DNA of 64,000 bases from Streptomyces cyaneochromogenes (GTDB lineage: Bacteria; Actinomycetota; Actinomycetes; Streptomycetales; Streptomycetaceae). The DNA lies in contig NZ_CP034539.1 of assembly GCF_003963535.1 (NCBI RefSeq), positions 4,836,001-4,900,000 of the forward strand, read 5' to 3'. The notes under the pieces were generated by a model, which was given only the letters and a program-made list of their open reading frames with translations, did no database searches and had not been told where the DNA came from. The position numbers and the translations under genes are program-made. This document shows, piece by piece, positions 17,130-25,416 of the stretch. The stretch's first letter is position 1; every line of letters starts with the position of its first letter.

Positions 17130-17621
17130 TCAGGTGACGGTGATCGTGTAGAGGTAGTAGGTGGGGTTGTCGTTGTCGTCCGGGGTGTCCGTCTCGGCCG
17201 CCGTCAGGACCGGAGGCGATGCGCTGACCCCGGGGGACGGGCTCGCCGTGACCTCGGCCGCGCTGTGGCACAGCCCGTGCGGGCAGTACAGCAGCTTCAC
17301 CGTGGTCTTGCCGGGGGCCACCGCGGTGAACTCGAACTGCTGGGTACCACCGCCGGCGCCGGTGACACCCTTGTCGCCGCCCTCGTAGTCCTCGCCCTTG
17401 CTCTCGTAGCGCAGCACGGCCGAGTCCGGCCGCGGCTCGGCCAGGTACCAGTTCTCGCCGAGCGAAGGGCTGGCGGGCACCTCCAGAGTGAACTCGTCGC
17501 CTGCGTCGACGGTCACCTTCCGCTCGTCGGTGCCGTACGAGTCTGGTCCGGTCAGCCCGCAGCCGGCGAGAGCCACGAGGGGGAGCGCCGCGAGGGCGGT
17601 GCGTATGCGCACGGGTGTCAT
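17130..17621 (-). CDS. I42 (chagasin-like) protease inhibitor lipoprotein
   Basis: A 163-residue lipoprotein: signal peptide with a canonical lipobox LAGC (Cys near residue 21). The mature domain matches the chagasin/I42 family, which inhibits papain-like cysteine peptidases: GDEFTLEVP then a SPSLGENW loop (the NPTTG position), a Gly-rich turn (TGAGGGTQQFEFTAV) and PGKTTVKLLY with a following CPHG. A Thr/Ser/Pro-rich tail follows. ATG 17621 overlaps the TGA of the upstream cysteine peptidase (ATGA at 17618-17621), so the inhibitor is translationally coupled to the peptidase it is likely to restrain. Assignment rests on motif pattern, not alignment. Confidence 0.75.
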   Translation of the reverse strand: MTPVRIRTALAALPLVALAGCGLTGPDSYGTDERKVTVDAGDEFTLEVPASPSLGENWYLAEPRPDSAVLRYESKGEDYEGGDKGVTGAGGGTQQFEFTAVAPGKTTVKLLYCPHGLCHSAAEVTASPSPGVSASPPVLTAAETDTPDDNDNPTYYLYTITVT

Positions 17622-19168
17622 CCCTGCTCGATGTAGACGTTGTTGACGTTGTCGAACCGGTCGTCGCTGGCCGCGCTGAGGTCTCCCTTGACGAAGTCCT
17701 CCTCGCTGACCCAGGTCGTCGTACCCCACGGGTTGTAGATCTGGAGCATGTTGCCTTCCTGGCCGACGATCATCATGCCGTGCCCCACCCAGTCGCCGTT
17801 CTCCTCATGCCCCTCGACGTTGATCGGCACGGGTTTGCCCTCGGCGACGGACTTCTCGATGTCGGTCAGGACATCGCGCCGGTCGTCGTCGGACCCCATC
17901 TCCTGCACGTCGTAGCGGTCCCCGGTGTGCGGTGACAGCTGCGAGTCGGAGATCTTCTCCTGGCCCTCGGAGTCCATGCCGGCGGGCTGCCGGTCCCACA
18001 GCCAGCCGGAGTTGGCGCCGTCGCCCTCCTCATGCAGCCGCATCTGCTCGTCGGTGAGCCGCTCACGGAACGCCTCGGGCGAGTCGTCGGTGCCGTCCGG
18101 ACCGCCGGTGAGCCCGAGCGCGTACACCGGGTCGACCATGGCGCGCGCGGTGACGGTGGAGGACGGGACACAGGTGGAGCCGTCCTGGGACCAGTTCTGT
18201 TGGCCGTACGTCTGCTGCTCCTGACCCCAGCCGTTGGTGGTGACGGGAGCGAGGTGCTCCTGCAGCCACCTCGGGTCCTTGCCGTGGATCTTCCCGGCGA
18301 AGTCCTCGACCTGGTCGACGTCGTAGCCGGCGGCGAGGGACTTCATGATGTACGCGCGTTCCTGCGGGGTCTTCGCGTCCGCCAGCAGGCGTTCCATCCG
18401 GTCCTGGTCGGCGGCGGAGAGCTTCTCCATGCGGGTACCGGCGCGTTCGAGGTCGTTGGCGGTGAGGATCTCGTTCAGCTCGCGGTCGCCGTCGATGTTG
18501 GAGGTGTCGGCCAGCACGAGGCGGTCGGCGGCGGAGAGGTTGTCGGTGCGCATCTGCCCCGCGCGGGCTTCGGCGGCGAACTTGTTCAGGTCACGGGCGG
18601 CGGCCCGGGCCGCGTCGTCGGCGGCCACGGCCGCGGCGAGGCGGTCGTCGACGCCGGCGGTGCCGATCGACCGGGCGCGCACCCGGGCCTGCTCCTCACC
18701 GTCGTCCTCGTGCAGACCGTCGAACCAGCCGTCCTCCCCGCCGAGCTGTCCGCGGGCCTCGTTCAGCTGCTCACGGCCGGTCTGGTCACGCTTGCGGGCG
18801 TCGACGAGGACATCGGCCAGGGTCAGCAGGGCCTGGGCGCCGTCGCGGAAGGCGCAGGCCATCTGCTCCGCCGAGCGGGACGCGGCGGCGACGACCTCGC
18901 CGGCCCGGGCGCCGGTGGTGCCGACCCAGGCGTTCGGCAGGCCCTGCCGGGCGACCTTGTCGACGCGGTCGCGTACGTCGTCGGCTTCGTCGGCCTGCGA
19001 GCGGTAGCGCTTGGCGAGGGTCTTGAGGGTGTCCGGGTCGCCGTACGGAGCGGGAACGGCCAGGGCGGCGTCGATGGCCGCGATGAGATCGTTCTTGCTC
19101 TCGGCGCCCGCGATGGTGGAACACAGCTGCGTGAGGCGTTCGCGGCGGTCGGTGGTGGATTCGGTCAC
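17618..19168 (-). CDS. Papain/C39-like cysteine peptidase with helical type VII-style N-terminus
   Basis: 516 residues. The first 300 are helical and charged with a WVG motif near residue 80, like the N-terminal region of type VII-secreted effectors; there is no signal peptide. The C-terminal domain has the order Cys333 (GSTCVPSST), His463 (WVGHGMMIVG), Asn479 (IYNPWG), the layout of C39/papain-like peptidases. GTG 19168 has AGGGA 6 bases upstream; the frame is open to 19531 by composition only. It is preceded by an EspC-like gene and overlaps the I42 inhibitor gene by 4 bp. It could be a secreted toxin or a wall-processing enzyme; substrate unknown. Confidence 0.75.
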   Translation of the reverse strand: MTESTTDRRERLTQLCSTIAGAESKNDLIAAIDAALAVPAPYGDPDTLKTLAKRYRSQADEADDVRDRVDKVARQGLPNAWVGTTGARAGEVVAAASRSAEQMACAFRDGAQALLTLADVLVDARKRDQTGREQLNEARGQLGGEDGWFDGLHEDDGEEQARVRARSIGTAGVDDRLAAAVAADDAARAAARDLNKFAAEARAGQMRTDNLSAADRLVLADTSNIDGDRELNEILTANDLERAGTRMEKLSAADQDRMERLLADAKTPQERAYIMKSLAAGYDVDQVEDFAGKIHGKDPRWLQEHLAPVTTNGWGQEQQTYGQQNWSQDGSTCVPSSTVTARAMVDPVYALGLTGGPDGTDDSPEAFRERLTDEQMRLHEEGDGANSGWLWDRQPAGMDSEGQEKISDSQLSPHTGDRYDVQEMGSDDDRRDVLTDIEKSVAEGKPVPINVEGHEENGDWVGHGMMIVGQEGNMLQIYNPWGTTTWVSEEDFVKGDLSAASDDRFDNVNNVYIEQG

Positions 19169-19227
19169 GGCGATCCCTGAGCGGTGCGGCGGGGCGGGGC
19201 GGGAAGGGGCGTCGGAAAGCGGGGGGC

Positions 19228-19656
19228 TCAGCCGAAGACGGACGGCGTGGTCCCCGGGTCGGCCTGAGCGGGCTGTGTGCTGATGCCCCCGGGGAAGGGC
19301 CGTTCGCCGTACGCGACGGGGGCGACGATGCCGCCGCCGGACTGCGCGGCGCGCAGGCCGGTGACGGCTTCCCCTTCCGCCCCGCCGTAGGCGCGGTTGG
19401 AGGTACGCACCCGGTCGGCGAGCTCGTGCAGCGCCTCGGACAGGGTCTTCGCCTCGGCCTCCCAGGCCCCGGCGTAGTCGCTGAAGGCGGGGCCCATGTC
19501 GGAGCCGCCGAGCGCCTCGGGCGTGTAGCACTGGGTGGCGGTGACCGCCGTGCGTATCCCGGCCGTGTCGTCCCCGGCGGCGTCCAGCTTGTCGGCCTCC
19601 GAGTCCAGCTCTGCGGCCTGTACTTGGTACCCGGTCCCGACCTGCCCCGCGCTCAT
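19228..19656 (-). CDS. EspC/WXG100-like type VII secretion target
   Basis: A 142-residue protein, mostly helical, with an EspC-like pattern: GTGYQVQAAELDSEADKLD, a middle WEAEAKTLSEALHELADRV helix and a Gly/Pro-rich tail. Such small helical proteins are secreted by ESX systems or act as partners of larger effectors. ATG 19656 was chosen because GGGAGG precedes it by about 5 bases; an in-frame ATG at 19683 lacks a site. It stands 59 bp upstream of the cysteine peptidase. No ESX core genes (EccC ATPase, EccD, MycP) are in the window. Confidence 0.65.
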   Translation of the reverse strand: MSAGQVGTGYQVQAAELDSEADKLDAAGDDTAGIRTAVTATQCYTPEALGGSDMGPAFSDYAGAWEAEAKTLSEALHELADRVRTSNRAYGGAEGEAVTGLRAAQSGGGIVAPVAYGERPFPGGISTQPAQADPGTTPSVFG

Positions 19657-19798
19657 GGCGCCCTCCCCCGTGTGCATACTCATGGCGTCAAGGCCACCCG
19701 CTGCGCGGTGAGTTGCCGCGGCCGGCCGGTGCGATGACGGACCGATAGTAGGTCACTTGCGGTACGGCGCAGTAGACGGGCGCTGTACGGCGGCCTGC

Positions 19799-20638
19799 CT
19801 ACGTGGGCTGCGACGGTGTTGCGGGAGCGGGCACCTCGAAGATCTCGCCGTTGCCGGGGACGCCGATCCCGCGCCAGGTGAAGGGGACGCCGCGGGCGGT
19901 GTCCGGGTCGGCGCCGTCCATCAGCTGGAAGTGCAGGTGCGGCTCGGTGGAGTTGCCCGAGTTGCCACAGCGGGCGAGCTGCTGCCCGGCGGTCACCCGG
20001 CCGCCCTCGCGGACGGTGAGCGAGCCGCGTTGCAGGTGGGCGTAGAGCGCGAAGGTCCCGTCGCCGAGGTCGAGGACGACGTGGTTGCCGACGATCCGCT
20101 TGACGCCGGCCAGGTCCCGCACGGACGCCTCCACGGTCATCAGGTACAGCAGCGCGGGGAGCGAGGTGCGGCTGAGGTGGTCGCGCTGATCGCCGACGAC
20201 TCGTACGACGGTGGCGTCGGCCACGGCGAGCAGGGGCGCGCCGAAGGCGGGGAAGTCGCCGTTGCGGCGGGCGAGCGGCCACAGCGGGCGGAAGCCGGGG
20301 CGGGCGCCGGGCTCGGGTTCGGCGACGACGTCGATGGCGTACGTCTGGCCGTAGGCGTGCGTGCCATGGCTCGGCGTGCGGTCGGCCGGGCTGTTCAGCG
20401 CGGACCAGCGGCCGGTGACGGGCGGGTCGACCTCGAGGGGCTCCCGTGCCACGCGCGGGCTGTCCGGGGCGCCGCCCCACCTGTGGGCCACGACGAGGAT
20501 CACGTAGGACAGGACGATCGGCAGGAAGTTCCACCACCACGGATGGCCCAGGTCCAGCGAGACATCGGCTATGACCAGGCCGAAGAAGGTCAGCTGCAGC
20601 AGGCGGTAGACGATCATGACGAGTTTGCGTGCGGACAT
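19799..20638 (-). CDS. M23 family metallopeptidase, membrane anchored
   Basis: 279 residues. Two N-terminal hydrophobic segments (about residues 6-24 and 38-51) anchor the protein with the peptidase domain outside. LytM/M23 zinc motifs are seen: H-x(n)-D in the HGTHAYGQTYAIDVV region, the LYAHLQRGSLTV segment and the terminal HLHFQL. M23 enzymes cut peptide bridges in peptidoglycan. It starts 22 bp after the ArsR-like regulator stop, so the two form an operon that is probably autoregulated through the palindrome at 21182-21193. Confidence 0.85.
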   Translation of the reverse strand: MSARKLVMIVYRLLQLTFFGLVIADVSLDLGHPWWWNFLPIVLSYVILVVAHRWGGAPDSPRVAREPLEVDPPVTGRWSALNSPADRTPSHGTHAYGQTYAIDVVAEPEPGARPGFRPLWPLARRNGDFPAFGAPLLAVADATVVRVVGDQRDHLSRTSLPALLYLMTVEASVRDLAGVKRIVGNHVVLDLGDGTFALYAHLQRGSLTVREGGRVTAGQQLARCGNSGNSTEPHLHFQLMDGADPDTARGVPFTWRGIGVPGNGEIFEVPAPATPSQPT

Positions 20639-20660
20639 GGTTCCCCCAGGTCGGTCGTGA

Positions 20661-21161
20661 TTACGGCCGGGCCGCCGACAGCGCCACCAGCAGCGGTACG
20701 ACCCGCCCCGCCGGCACCTCGTAGCGGCCCCGCCCCGTCGTGTGGAGCCAGCCCGCGCCGGTCAGTTGGCGCAGGTGGTGGTAGATCTGGCCGGTCGTGC
20801 CGACCTCGTCCAGCTCGGCGAGCTCGGCCGCGGTGCGCCGGCCGCCGAGGATCTCGCGGAGCAGCCGCATCCGGACGGGGTGACCGAGCGCCGCGAAGGA
20901 CTCGGCGGCCTCGGTCCAGTCGGCGTCCAGCAGGCCCTCGGTCAGCGAGCCGTGCTGCCACTCGTACTGCTCCCCCGTCGGCAGCCGTACGGCGCCGGTG
21001 AACAGCACTCCTCCGTCGGCCGCCTGCAGCCCGGCCAGCTGGTCCTTGAAGCCCTCCAGCGCCCAGAAGTCGCCCTCGCCGAGGCGGGGAGCGGTGTGCT
21101 GCGCGTTCTCCAGCGCCGCCAGTCGTCGCTCCAGGTCGGCGACGCGTTGTTCGAGTTCCAC
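20661..21161 (-). CDS. ArsR-type winged-helix transcriptional regulator
   Basis: 166 residues. An N-terminal coiled coil (MELEQRVADLERRLAALENA) is followed by a linker domain and a C-terminal winged helix: FAALGHPVRMRLLREILGG (the ArsR opening), RRTAAELAEL, and recognition helix TTGQIYHHLRQLTGAGWL. No Cys metal site is visible, so it is not a typical metal sensor. The start is GTG 21161. A perfect 12-bp palindrome 20 bp upstream is a likely autoregulatory operator. It is cotranscribed with the M23 peptidase. Confidence 0.85.
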   Translation of the reverse strand: MELEQRVADLERRLAALENAQHTAPRLGEGDFWALEGFKDQLAGLQAADGGVLFTGAVRLPTGEQYEWQHGSLTEGLLDADWTEAAESFAALGHPVRMRLLREILGGRRTAAELAELDEVGTTGQIYHHLRQLTGAGWLHTTGRGRYEVPAGRVVPLLVALSAARP

Positions 21162-21181
21162 ACCCGCGATATTACGGAACT

Positions 21182-21193
21182 ACGTAATTACGT
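21182..21193 (-). promoter_or_regulatory. Palindromic operator of the ArsR-like regulator
   Basis: The perfect palindrome ACGTAATTACGT lies 21-32 bp upstream of the regulator's GTG. A related half site (ATTACGGAAC) lies at 21171-21180. An AT-rich dyad at this place in high-GC DNA is the usual layout of an autorepressor site. Confidence 0.55.
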
Positions 21194-21234
21194 GCAACCC
21201 ATGGAAGGCGGCAGCACGCGGTGACGGCACGACG

Positions 21235-21266
21235 AAGCCCCCGCCCGGCGGACCGGACGGGGGCTT
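21235..21266 (-). terminator. Terminator of the purSQL operon
   Basis: AAGCCCCCG (21235-21243) pairs with CGGGGGCTT (21258-21266), 16 bp after the purL stop on the minus strand. Confidence 0.75.
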
Positions 21267-21281
21267 GCGGGGCTACGGAAC

Positions 21282-23540
21282 TCAGGCGAGCAGTGCCGGA
21301 ATGGTCTCCTCGTGGGCCGTACGCAGCTCTTCAAGGGAGAGCGCGAACTCGCCCTGCAGCTCTACCGAGTCACCGTCCACGACACCGATGCGGGTGACCG
21401 GCAGCCCCCGCGCACCGCACATGTCGTTGAAGCGGAGCTCCTCGGAGCGCGGCACGGCGACGACCGCGCGTCCCGCCGACTCGGAGAAGAGGAGGGTGAA
21501 CGCGTCGAGCCCGTCCGGTACGACCAGCCGCGCGCCCTTGCCGCCGAGCAGCGCCGACTCCACGACCGCCTGGATCAGGCCGCCGTCGGACAGGTCGTGC
21601 GCGGAGTCGATCATGCCGTCGCGGGAGGCGGAGATCAGGATCTCGGCGAGCAGGCGCTCGCGCTCCAGGTCGACCTTGGGCGGCAGACCACCGAGGTGGT
21701 CGTGCACGACCTGCGACCAGGCCGAACCGCCGAACTCCTCACGCGTGTCGCCGAGGAGGTACAGCAGCTGGCCCTCCTCCTGGAAGGCGACCGGCGTGCG
21801 CCGGGCCACGTCGTCGATGACGCCCAGAACCGCCACGACCGGGGTCGGGTGGATGGCCACCTCGCCGGTCTGGTTGTACAGGGAGACATTGCCGCCGGTC
21901 ACCGGGGTGCCCAACTGCTGGCAGGCGTCGGCGAGTCCACGGATGGCCTCCGCGAACTGCCACATCACCGCCGGGTCCTCGGGCGAACCGAAGTTCAGGC
22001 AGTCCGAGACGGCGAGCGGCTTGGCACCGGTGGTGGCGACGTTGCGGTACGCCTCCGAGAGCGCCAGCTGGGCGCCCGCGTACGGGTCCAGCTTGGCGTA
22101 CCGGCCGTTGCCGTCCGTCGCGATGGCGACGCCGAGGCCGGTCTCCTCGTCGATGCGGATCATGCCGGAGTCCTCGGGCTGGGCGAGGACGGTGTTGCCC
22201 TGCACGAAGTGGTCGTACTGCGAGGTGATCCACTTCTTGGAGGCCTGGTTGGGCGAGGCCACCAGCTTCAGGACCTGGTCCTTCAGCTCCTCGCTCGTCC
22301 CCGGCCGAGGCAGCTTGTTCGCGTCGTCGGCCTGGAGCTCGTCCTGCCAGGACGGGCGGGCGTAGGGGCGCTCGTAGACCGGGCCCTCGTGCGCCACGGT
22401 CCGCGGGTCGACGTCGACGATCTTGCCGCCGTGCCAGTAGATCTCCAGCCGGTCGCCGTCGGTGACCTCACCGATGACGGTGGCGATGACGTCCCACTTC
22501 TCGCAGATCTCCAGGAACCGGTCGACCTTCGCCGGCTCGACGACCGCGCACATGCGTTCCTGCGACTCGCTCATGAGGATTTCCTCGGGCGAGAGTGTGG
22601 AGTCGCGCAGCGGTACGTCGTCCAGGGTCACGCGCATGCCGCCGGAGCCGTTGGAGGCGAGCTCGGAGGTGGCACACGAAAGACCGGCGGCGCCGAGGTC
22701 CTGGATACCGACGACCAGCTTCTCGGCGAACGCCTCCAGGGTGCACTCGATGAGCAGCTTCTCCTGGAAGGGGTCGCCGACCTGGACGGCCGGACGCTTC
22801 GAGGGCTTGGCGTCGTCGAAGGTCTCGGACGCGAGGATCGAGGCACCGCCGATGCCGTCACCACCGGTCCGGGCCCCGTACAGGATGACCTTGTTGCCCG
22901 CGCCGGACGCCTTCGCCAGGTGGATGTCCTCGTGCCGCATCACACCGATGGCACCGGCGTTGACCAGCGGGTTGCCCTGATAGCAGGCGTCGAAGACGAC
23001 CTCGCCGCCGATGTTGGGCAGGCCCAGGCAGTTGCCGTAGCCGCCGATGCCGGCGACGACGCCGGGCAGGACGCGCTTGGTGTCGGGGTGGTCGGGCGCA
23101 CCGAACCGCAACGGGTCGACGACCGCGACCGGCCGCGCGCCCATCGCGATGATGTCGCGCACGATGCCACCGACGCCGGTCGCGGCGCCCTGGTAGGGCT
23201 CGACGTACGACGGGTGGTTGTGCGACTCGACCTTGAAGGTCACGGCGTAACCCTGGCCGACGTCCACGACACCGGCGTTCTCACCGATGCCGACGAGCAG
23301 CGCGTCGCTCTGCGGCGCCTTCTCGCCGAACTGGCGCAGGTGCACCTTCGAGGACTTGTACGAGCAGTGCTCGGACCACATGACCGAGTACATGGCGAGC
23401 TCGGCACCGGTGGGCCGGCGGCCGAGGATCTCCACGACCCGCTCGTACTCGTCCTTCTTCAGGCCGAGTTCGGCCCAGGGCAGCTCGACGTCGGGGGTCG
23501 CGGCCGCGTGCTCGACCGTGTCCAGAGGCGTCCGGCTCAT
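21282..23540 (-). CDS. purL: FGAM synthetase subunit PurL
   Basis: 752 residues, the small-type PurL that works with separate PurS and PurQ. It converts FGAR, ATP and glutamine-derived ammonia to FGAM. Diagnostic motifs are seen: MYSVMWSEHCSYKSS, GENAGVVDVG, FKVESHNHPSYVEPYQGAATGVGGI and IQDLGAAGLSCATSE. Its ATG overlaps the purQ stop by 4 bases (ATGA at 23537-23540). It is the last gene of purS-purQ-purL. Confidence 0.97.
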   Translation of the reverse strand: MSRTPLDTVEHAAATPDVELPWAELGLKKDEYERVVEILGRRPTGAELAMYSVMWSEHCSYKSSKVHLRQFGEKAPQSDALLVGIGENAGVVDVGQGYAVTFKVESHNHPSYVEPYQGAATGVGGIVRDIIAMGARPVAVVDPLRFGAPDHPDTKRVLPGVVAGIGGYGNCLGLPNIGGEVVFDACYQGNPLVNAGAIGVMRHEDIHLAKASGAGNKVILYGARTGGDGIGGASILASETFDDAKPSKRPAVQVGDPFQEKLLIECTLEAFAEKLVVGIQDLGAAGLSCATSELASNGSGGMRVTLDDVPLRDSTLSPEEILMSESQERMCAVVEPAKVDRFLEICEKWDVIATVIGEVTDGDRLEIYWHGGKIVDVDPRTVAHEGPVYERPYARPSWQDELQADDANKLPRPGTSEELKDQVLKLVASPNQASKKWITSQYDHFVQGNTVLAQPEDSGMIRIDEETGLGVAIATDGNGRYAKLDPYAGAQLALSEAYRNVATTGAKPLAVSDCLNFGSPEDPAVMWQFAEAIRGLADACQQLGTPVTGGNVSLYNQTGEVAIHPTPVVAVLGVIDDVARRTPVAFQEEGQLLYLLGDTREEFGGSAWSQVVHDHLGGLPPKVDLERERLLAEILISASRDGMIDSAHDLSDGGLIQAVVESALLGGKGARLVVPDGLDAFTLLFSESAGRAVVAVPRSEELRFNDMCGARGLPVTRIGVVDGDSVELQGEFALSLEELRTAHEETIPALLA

Positions 23541-24241
23541 GCGTTGACCAGCTTCTTGAGGATCGAGGTGAAGAACGGGAGACCGTCGGTGCGGCCGGAC
23601 CCGATGAGGGGCTCGACGGCGTGCTCCGGGTGCGGCATGAGGCCTACGACGTTGCCGGCCTCGTTGGTGATGCCGGCGATGTCGTTGAGCGAGCCGTTCG
23701 GGTTGCCGTATCCATCAGCGGCTTCGCCGCGGACCAGGTAGCGGAATGCAACCCGCCCCTCGGCCTCCAGCTTGTCCAGCGTGTACTGGTCGGCGACGTA
23801 CCTGCCGTCCATGTTCTTGAGCGGGATGCTGATCTCCTGGCCCTGCTCGTAGTCACTGGTCCAGAGAGTGCCGGCGTTCTCCACCCGGAGCTTCTGGTCC
23901 TTGCAGATGAAGTGCAGGTGGTCGTTGCCGAGCATCCCGCCGGGCAGCAGGTGGGCCTCGGTCAGGACCTGGAAGCCGTTGCAGATGCCGAGGACCGGCA
24001 GTCCGGCCTTCGCCTGCTCGATGACCGTCTCCATCACCGGCGAGAAGCGGGAGATGGCGCCGGCCCGCAGATAGTCGCCGTAGGAGAAACCGCCGGGCAG
24101 CACCACGGCGTCGACCTGCTTGAGGTCCTTGTCCTTGTGCCACAGGGCGACCGGCTCGGCGCCCGCGAGGCGGATCGCCCGCTGGGTGTCCCGGTCGTCA
24201 AGGCTCCCCGGGAAAGTGACGACGCCAATACGAGCGGTCAC
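23537..24241 (-). CDS. purQ: FGAM synthetase glutaminase subunit PurQ
   Basis: A 234-residue class I glutamine amidotransferase supplying ammonia to PurL. Seen are GGFSYGDYLRAGA, the nucleophile elbow GICNGFQVL (Cys) and the His-x-Glu of MPHPEHAVE. The start is GTG 24241, overlapping the purS TGA (GTGA); the end overlaps purL by 4 bases. Confidence 0.97.
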   Translation of the reverse strand: MTARIGVVTFPGSLDDRDTQRAIRLAGAEPVALWHKDKDLKQVDAVVLPGGFSYGDYLRAGAISRFSPVMETVIEQAKAGLPVLGICNGFQVLTEAHLLPGGMLGNDHLHFICKDQKLRVENAGTLWTSDYEQGQEISIPLKNMDGRYVADQYTLDKLEAEGRVAFRYLVRGEAADGYGNPNGSLNDIAGITNEAGNVVGLMPHPEHAVEPLIGSGRTDGLPFFTSILKKLVNA

Positions 24242-24501
24242 TTCGCGGCCTCCGCGACTTCCTCCACCTTGACGGTGAAGTCCTCGATCACGGTGTTGGC
24301 GAGGAAGGATTCCGCAAGATCATGGATGCGGGCGAGCGCGGCCTCGTCAACCGGGCCGTCAACTTCCAGTTCGAATCGCTTTCCCTGACGTACGTCGGAG
24401 ATGCCTTCGAAACCCAGCCGCGGCAGTGCGCGCTGCACCGCCTGGCCCTGGGGGTCGAGGATCTCCGGCTTGAGCATGACGTCGACTACGACGCGTGCCA
24501 C
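24238..24501 (-). CDS. purS: FGAM synthetase subunit PurS
   Basis: An 87-residue protein that bridges PurL and PurQ: ARVVVDVMLKPEILDPQG, then the LPRLGFEGISDVRQGKRFEL motif. GTG 24501 is preferred over GTG 24507 because GGGAG sits 5 bases before it but directly abuts the other. It is first in the purSQL operon. A short imperfect hairpin (24538-24560) lies in its leader. Confidence 0.95.
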   Translation of the reverse strand: MARVVVDVMLKPEILDPQGQAVQRALPRLGFEGISDVRQGKRFELEVDGPVDEAALARIHDLAESFLANTVIEDFTVKVEEVAEAAK

Positions 24502-24537
24502 GTGCACTCCCGGTGGTGTGGTGCTGAGCAGGTTCCT

Positions 24538-24560
24538 GCAGGTGGTTTCAGACTACCTGC
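24538..24560 (-). promoter_or_regulatory. Small dyad in the purS leader
   Basis: GCAGGTGGT (24538-24546) and ACTACCTGC (24552-24560) pair in 8 of 9 positions, 37 bp upstream of the purS start. It could be an operator or a leader hairpin. No purine riboswitch fold was recognised. Confidence 0.3.
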
Positions 24561-24713
24561 ACAAAATTTCTACGCGCGTCACCTTGTAGGAAACTACGTG
24601 ACGGCTGTCACGGCCGGGAGCAGGAGCGACCGGCGGCGAAAAGTTCCGGAAAAGATCCCAGATCGACACCCGATACCTATTGCGCTCGGACACGCGGGAG
24701 GATTTAGTCGGGC

Positions 24714-24743
24714 TTCACATCGCATTGTCGGGCACTGTACAAA
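24714..24743 (+). promoter_or_regulatory. Candidate promoter of the Lsr2-like gene
   Basis: TTCACA (24714-24719) and TACAAA (24738-24743) with 18 bp between, 39 bp before the GTG. The surrounding 24540-24780 is a divergent promoter region with AT-rich patches. Confidence 0.4.
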
Positions 24744-24781
24744 TGAATTGTCAGCGTGCCGGTACGAAGGGACCGATATTC

Positions 24782-25099
24782 GTGGCGCAGAAGGTCGTGG
24801 TCACGCTCTTTGACGACATCGACGGCTCAGAAGCGGCGGAAACGATCGCCTTCGGACTCGACGGCAAGTCGTACGAGATCGACCTGAATGAAGCCAATGC
24901 CAAGAAACTGCGTAAGGCGCTCGCGCCCTACGTGGACGCCGGCCGTAAGCGGTCGAAGTCAGGCAAGGCGTACAAGCAGACCGAGGTCGCCCCTGACCCG
25001 GCGGCCGTCCGGGCCTGGGCGCAGGCCAACAAGATGGAGGTGCCGGCCCGCGGCCGGATCCCCAAGAAGGTCTACGAGGCGTTCAGCGCGGCGCAGTGA
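24782..25099 (+). CDS. lsrL: Lsr2-like nucleoid-associated protein (LsrL)
   Basis: A 105-residue Lsr2-family xenogeneic silencer. The N-terminal dimerisation domain (AQKVVVTLFDDIDG ... EIDLNEANAKKLRKAL) is followed by a basic linker and the C-terminal DNA-binding domain with its AT-hook-like RGR (VPARGRIPKKVYEAF). Streptomyces encode Lsr2 and a second Lsr2-like protein; the position next to purSQL fits the second (LsrL) from memory of the S. coelicolor gene order, not from a search. GTG 24782 is decided by GAAGGGA upstream; the open frame begins at 24680. Confidence 0.9.
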   Translation: MAQKVVVTLFDDIDGSEAAETIAFGLDGKSYEIDLNEANAKKLRKALAPYVDAGRKRSKSGKAYKQTEVAPDPAAVRAWAQANKMEVPARGRIPKKVYEAFSAAQ

Positions 25100-25264
25100 C
25101 GCCGGGCTGAGGCATGTCCGGGCCGCCTCAGGGCCCGTCAGCGGGCCCTGAGGACAGCCGACTTGGGCGGTCGCGGCAACCGACTTGCGCTACCCCCCTG
25201 CTGATCAGCTAATGTCTGGGACACGCCGCCGGGCGGGCCAGAAAAGCCCAGCTCGCGGAGGCTT

Positions 25265-25336
25265 GCGGGTGTAGTTCAGTAGTAGAACATCCCCCTTCCA
25301 GGGGGAAGGCGCAGTGTGCAATTCCTGTCACCCGCT
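25265..25336 (+). tRNA. tRNA-Gly (TCC) with an aberrant T-arm
   Basis: The acceptor stem GCGGGTG/CACCCGC and anticodon stem-loop (TCCCC, CTTCCAG, GGGGA) are perfect and give TCC. The T-arm is odd: T-loop positions 54-60 read TGCAATT, so position 55 is G, and the 49-53/61-65 stem pairs at only one or two positions. In the D-loop the usual GG is AG, so G18 is lost too. Both partners of the normal 18-55 contact are therefore changed, while G19 and C56 remain. The gene may make a specialised or poorly translating tRNA. Confidence 0.8.
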
Positions 25337-25416
25337 CTGCACCGCCGTACGAACCACTGTTGTGGATCAGGTAGGCTGGTGCTCGCACCGATCGGTGAGA
25401 GCCGGTCGGAGGCAAT

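Noticed and set aside
21235..24560. Purine riboswitch before purS or other pur genes
   Set aside because: No conserved purine riboswitch core was recognised; only a small dyad in the purS leader.
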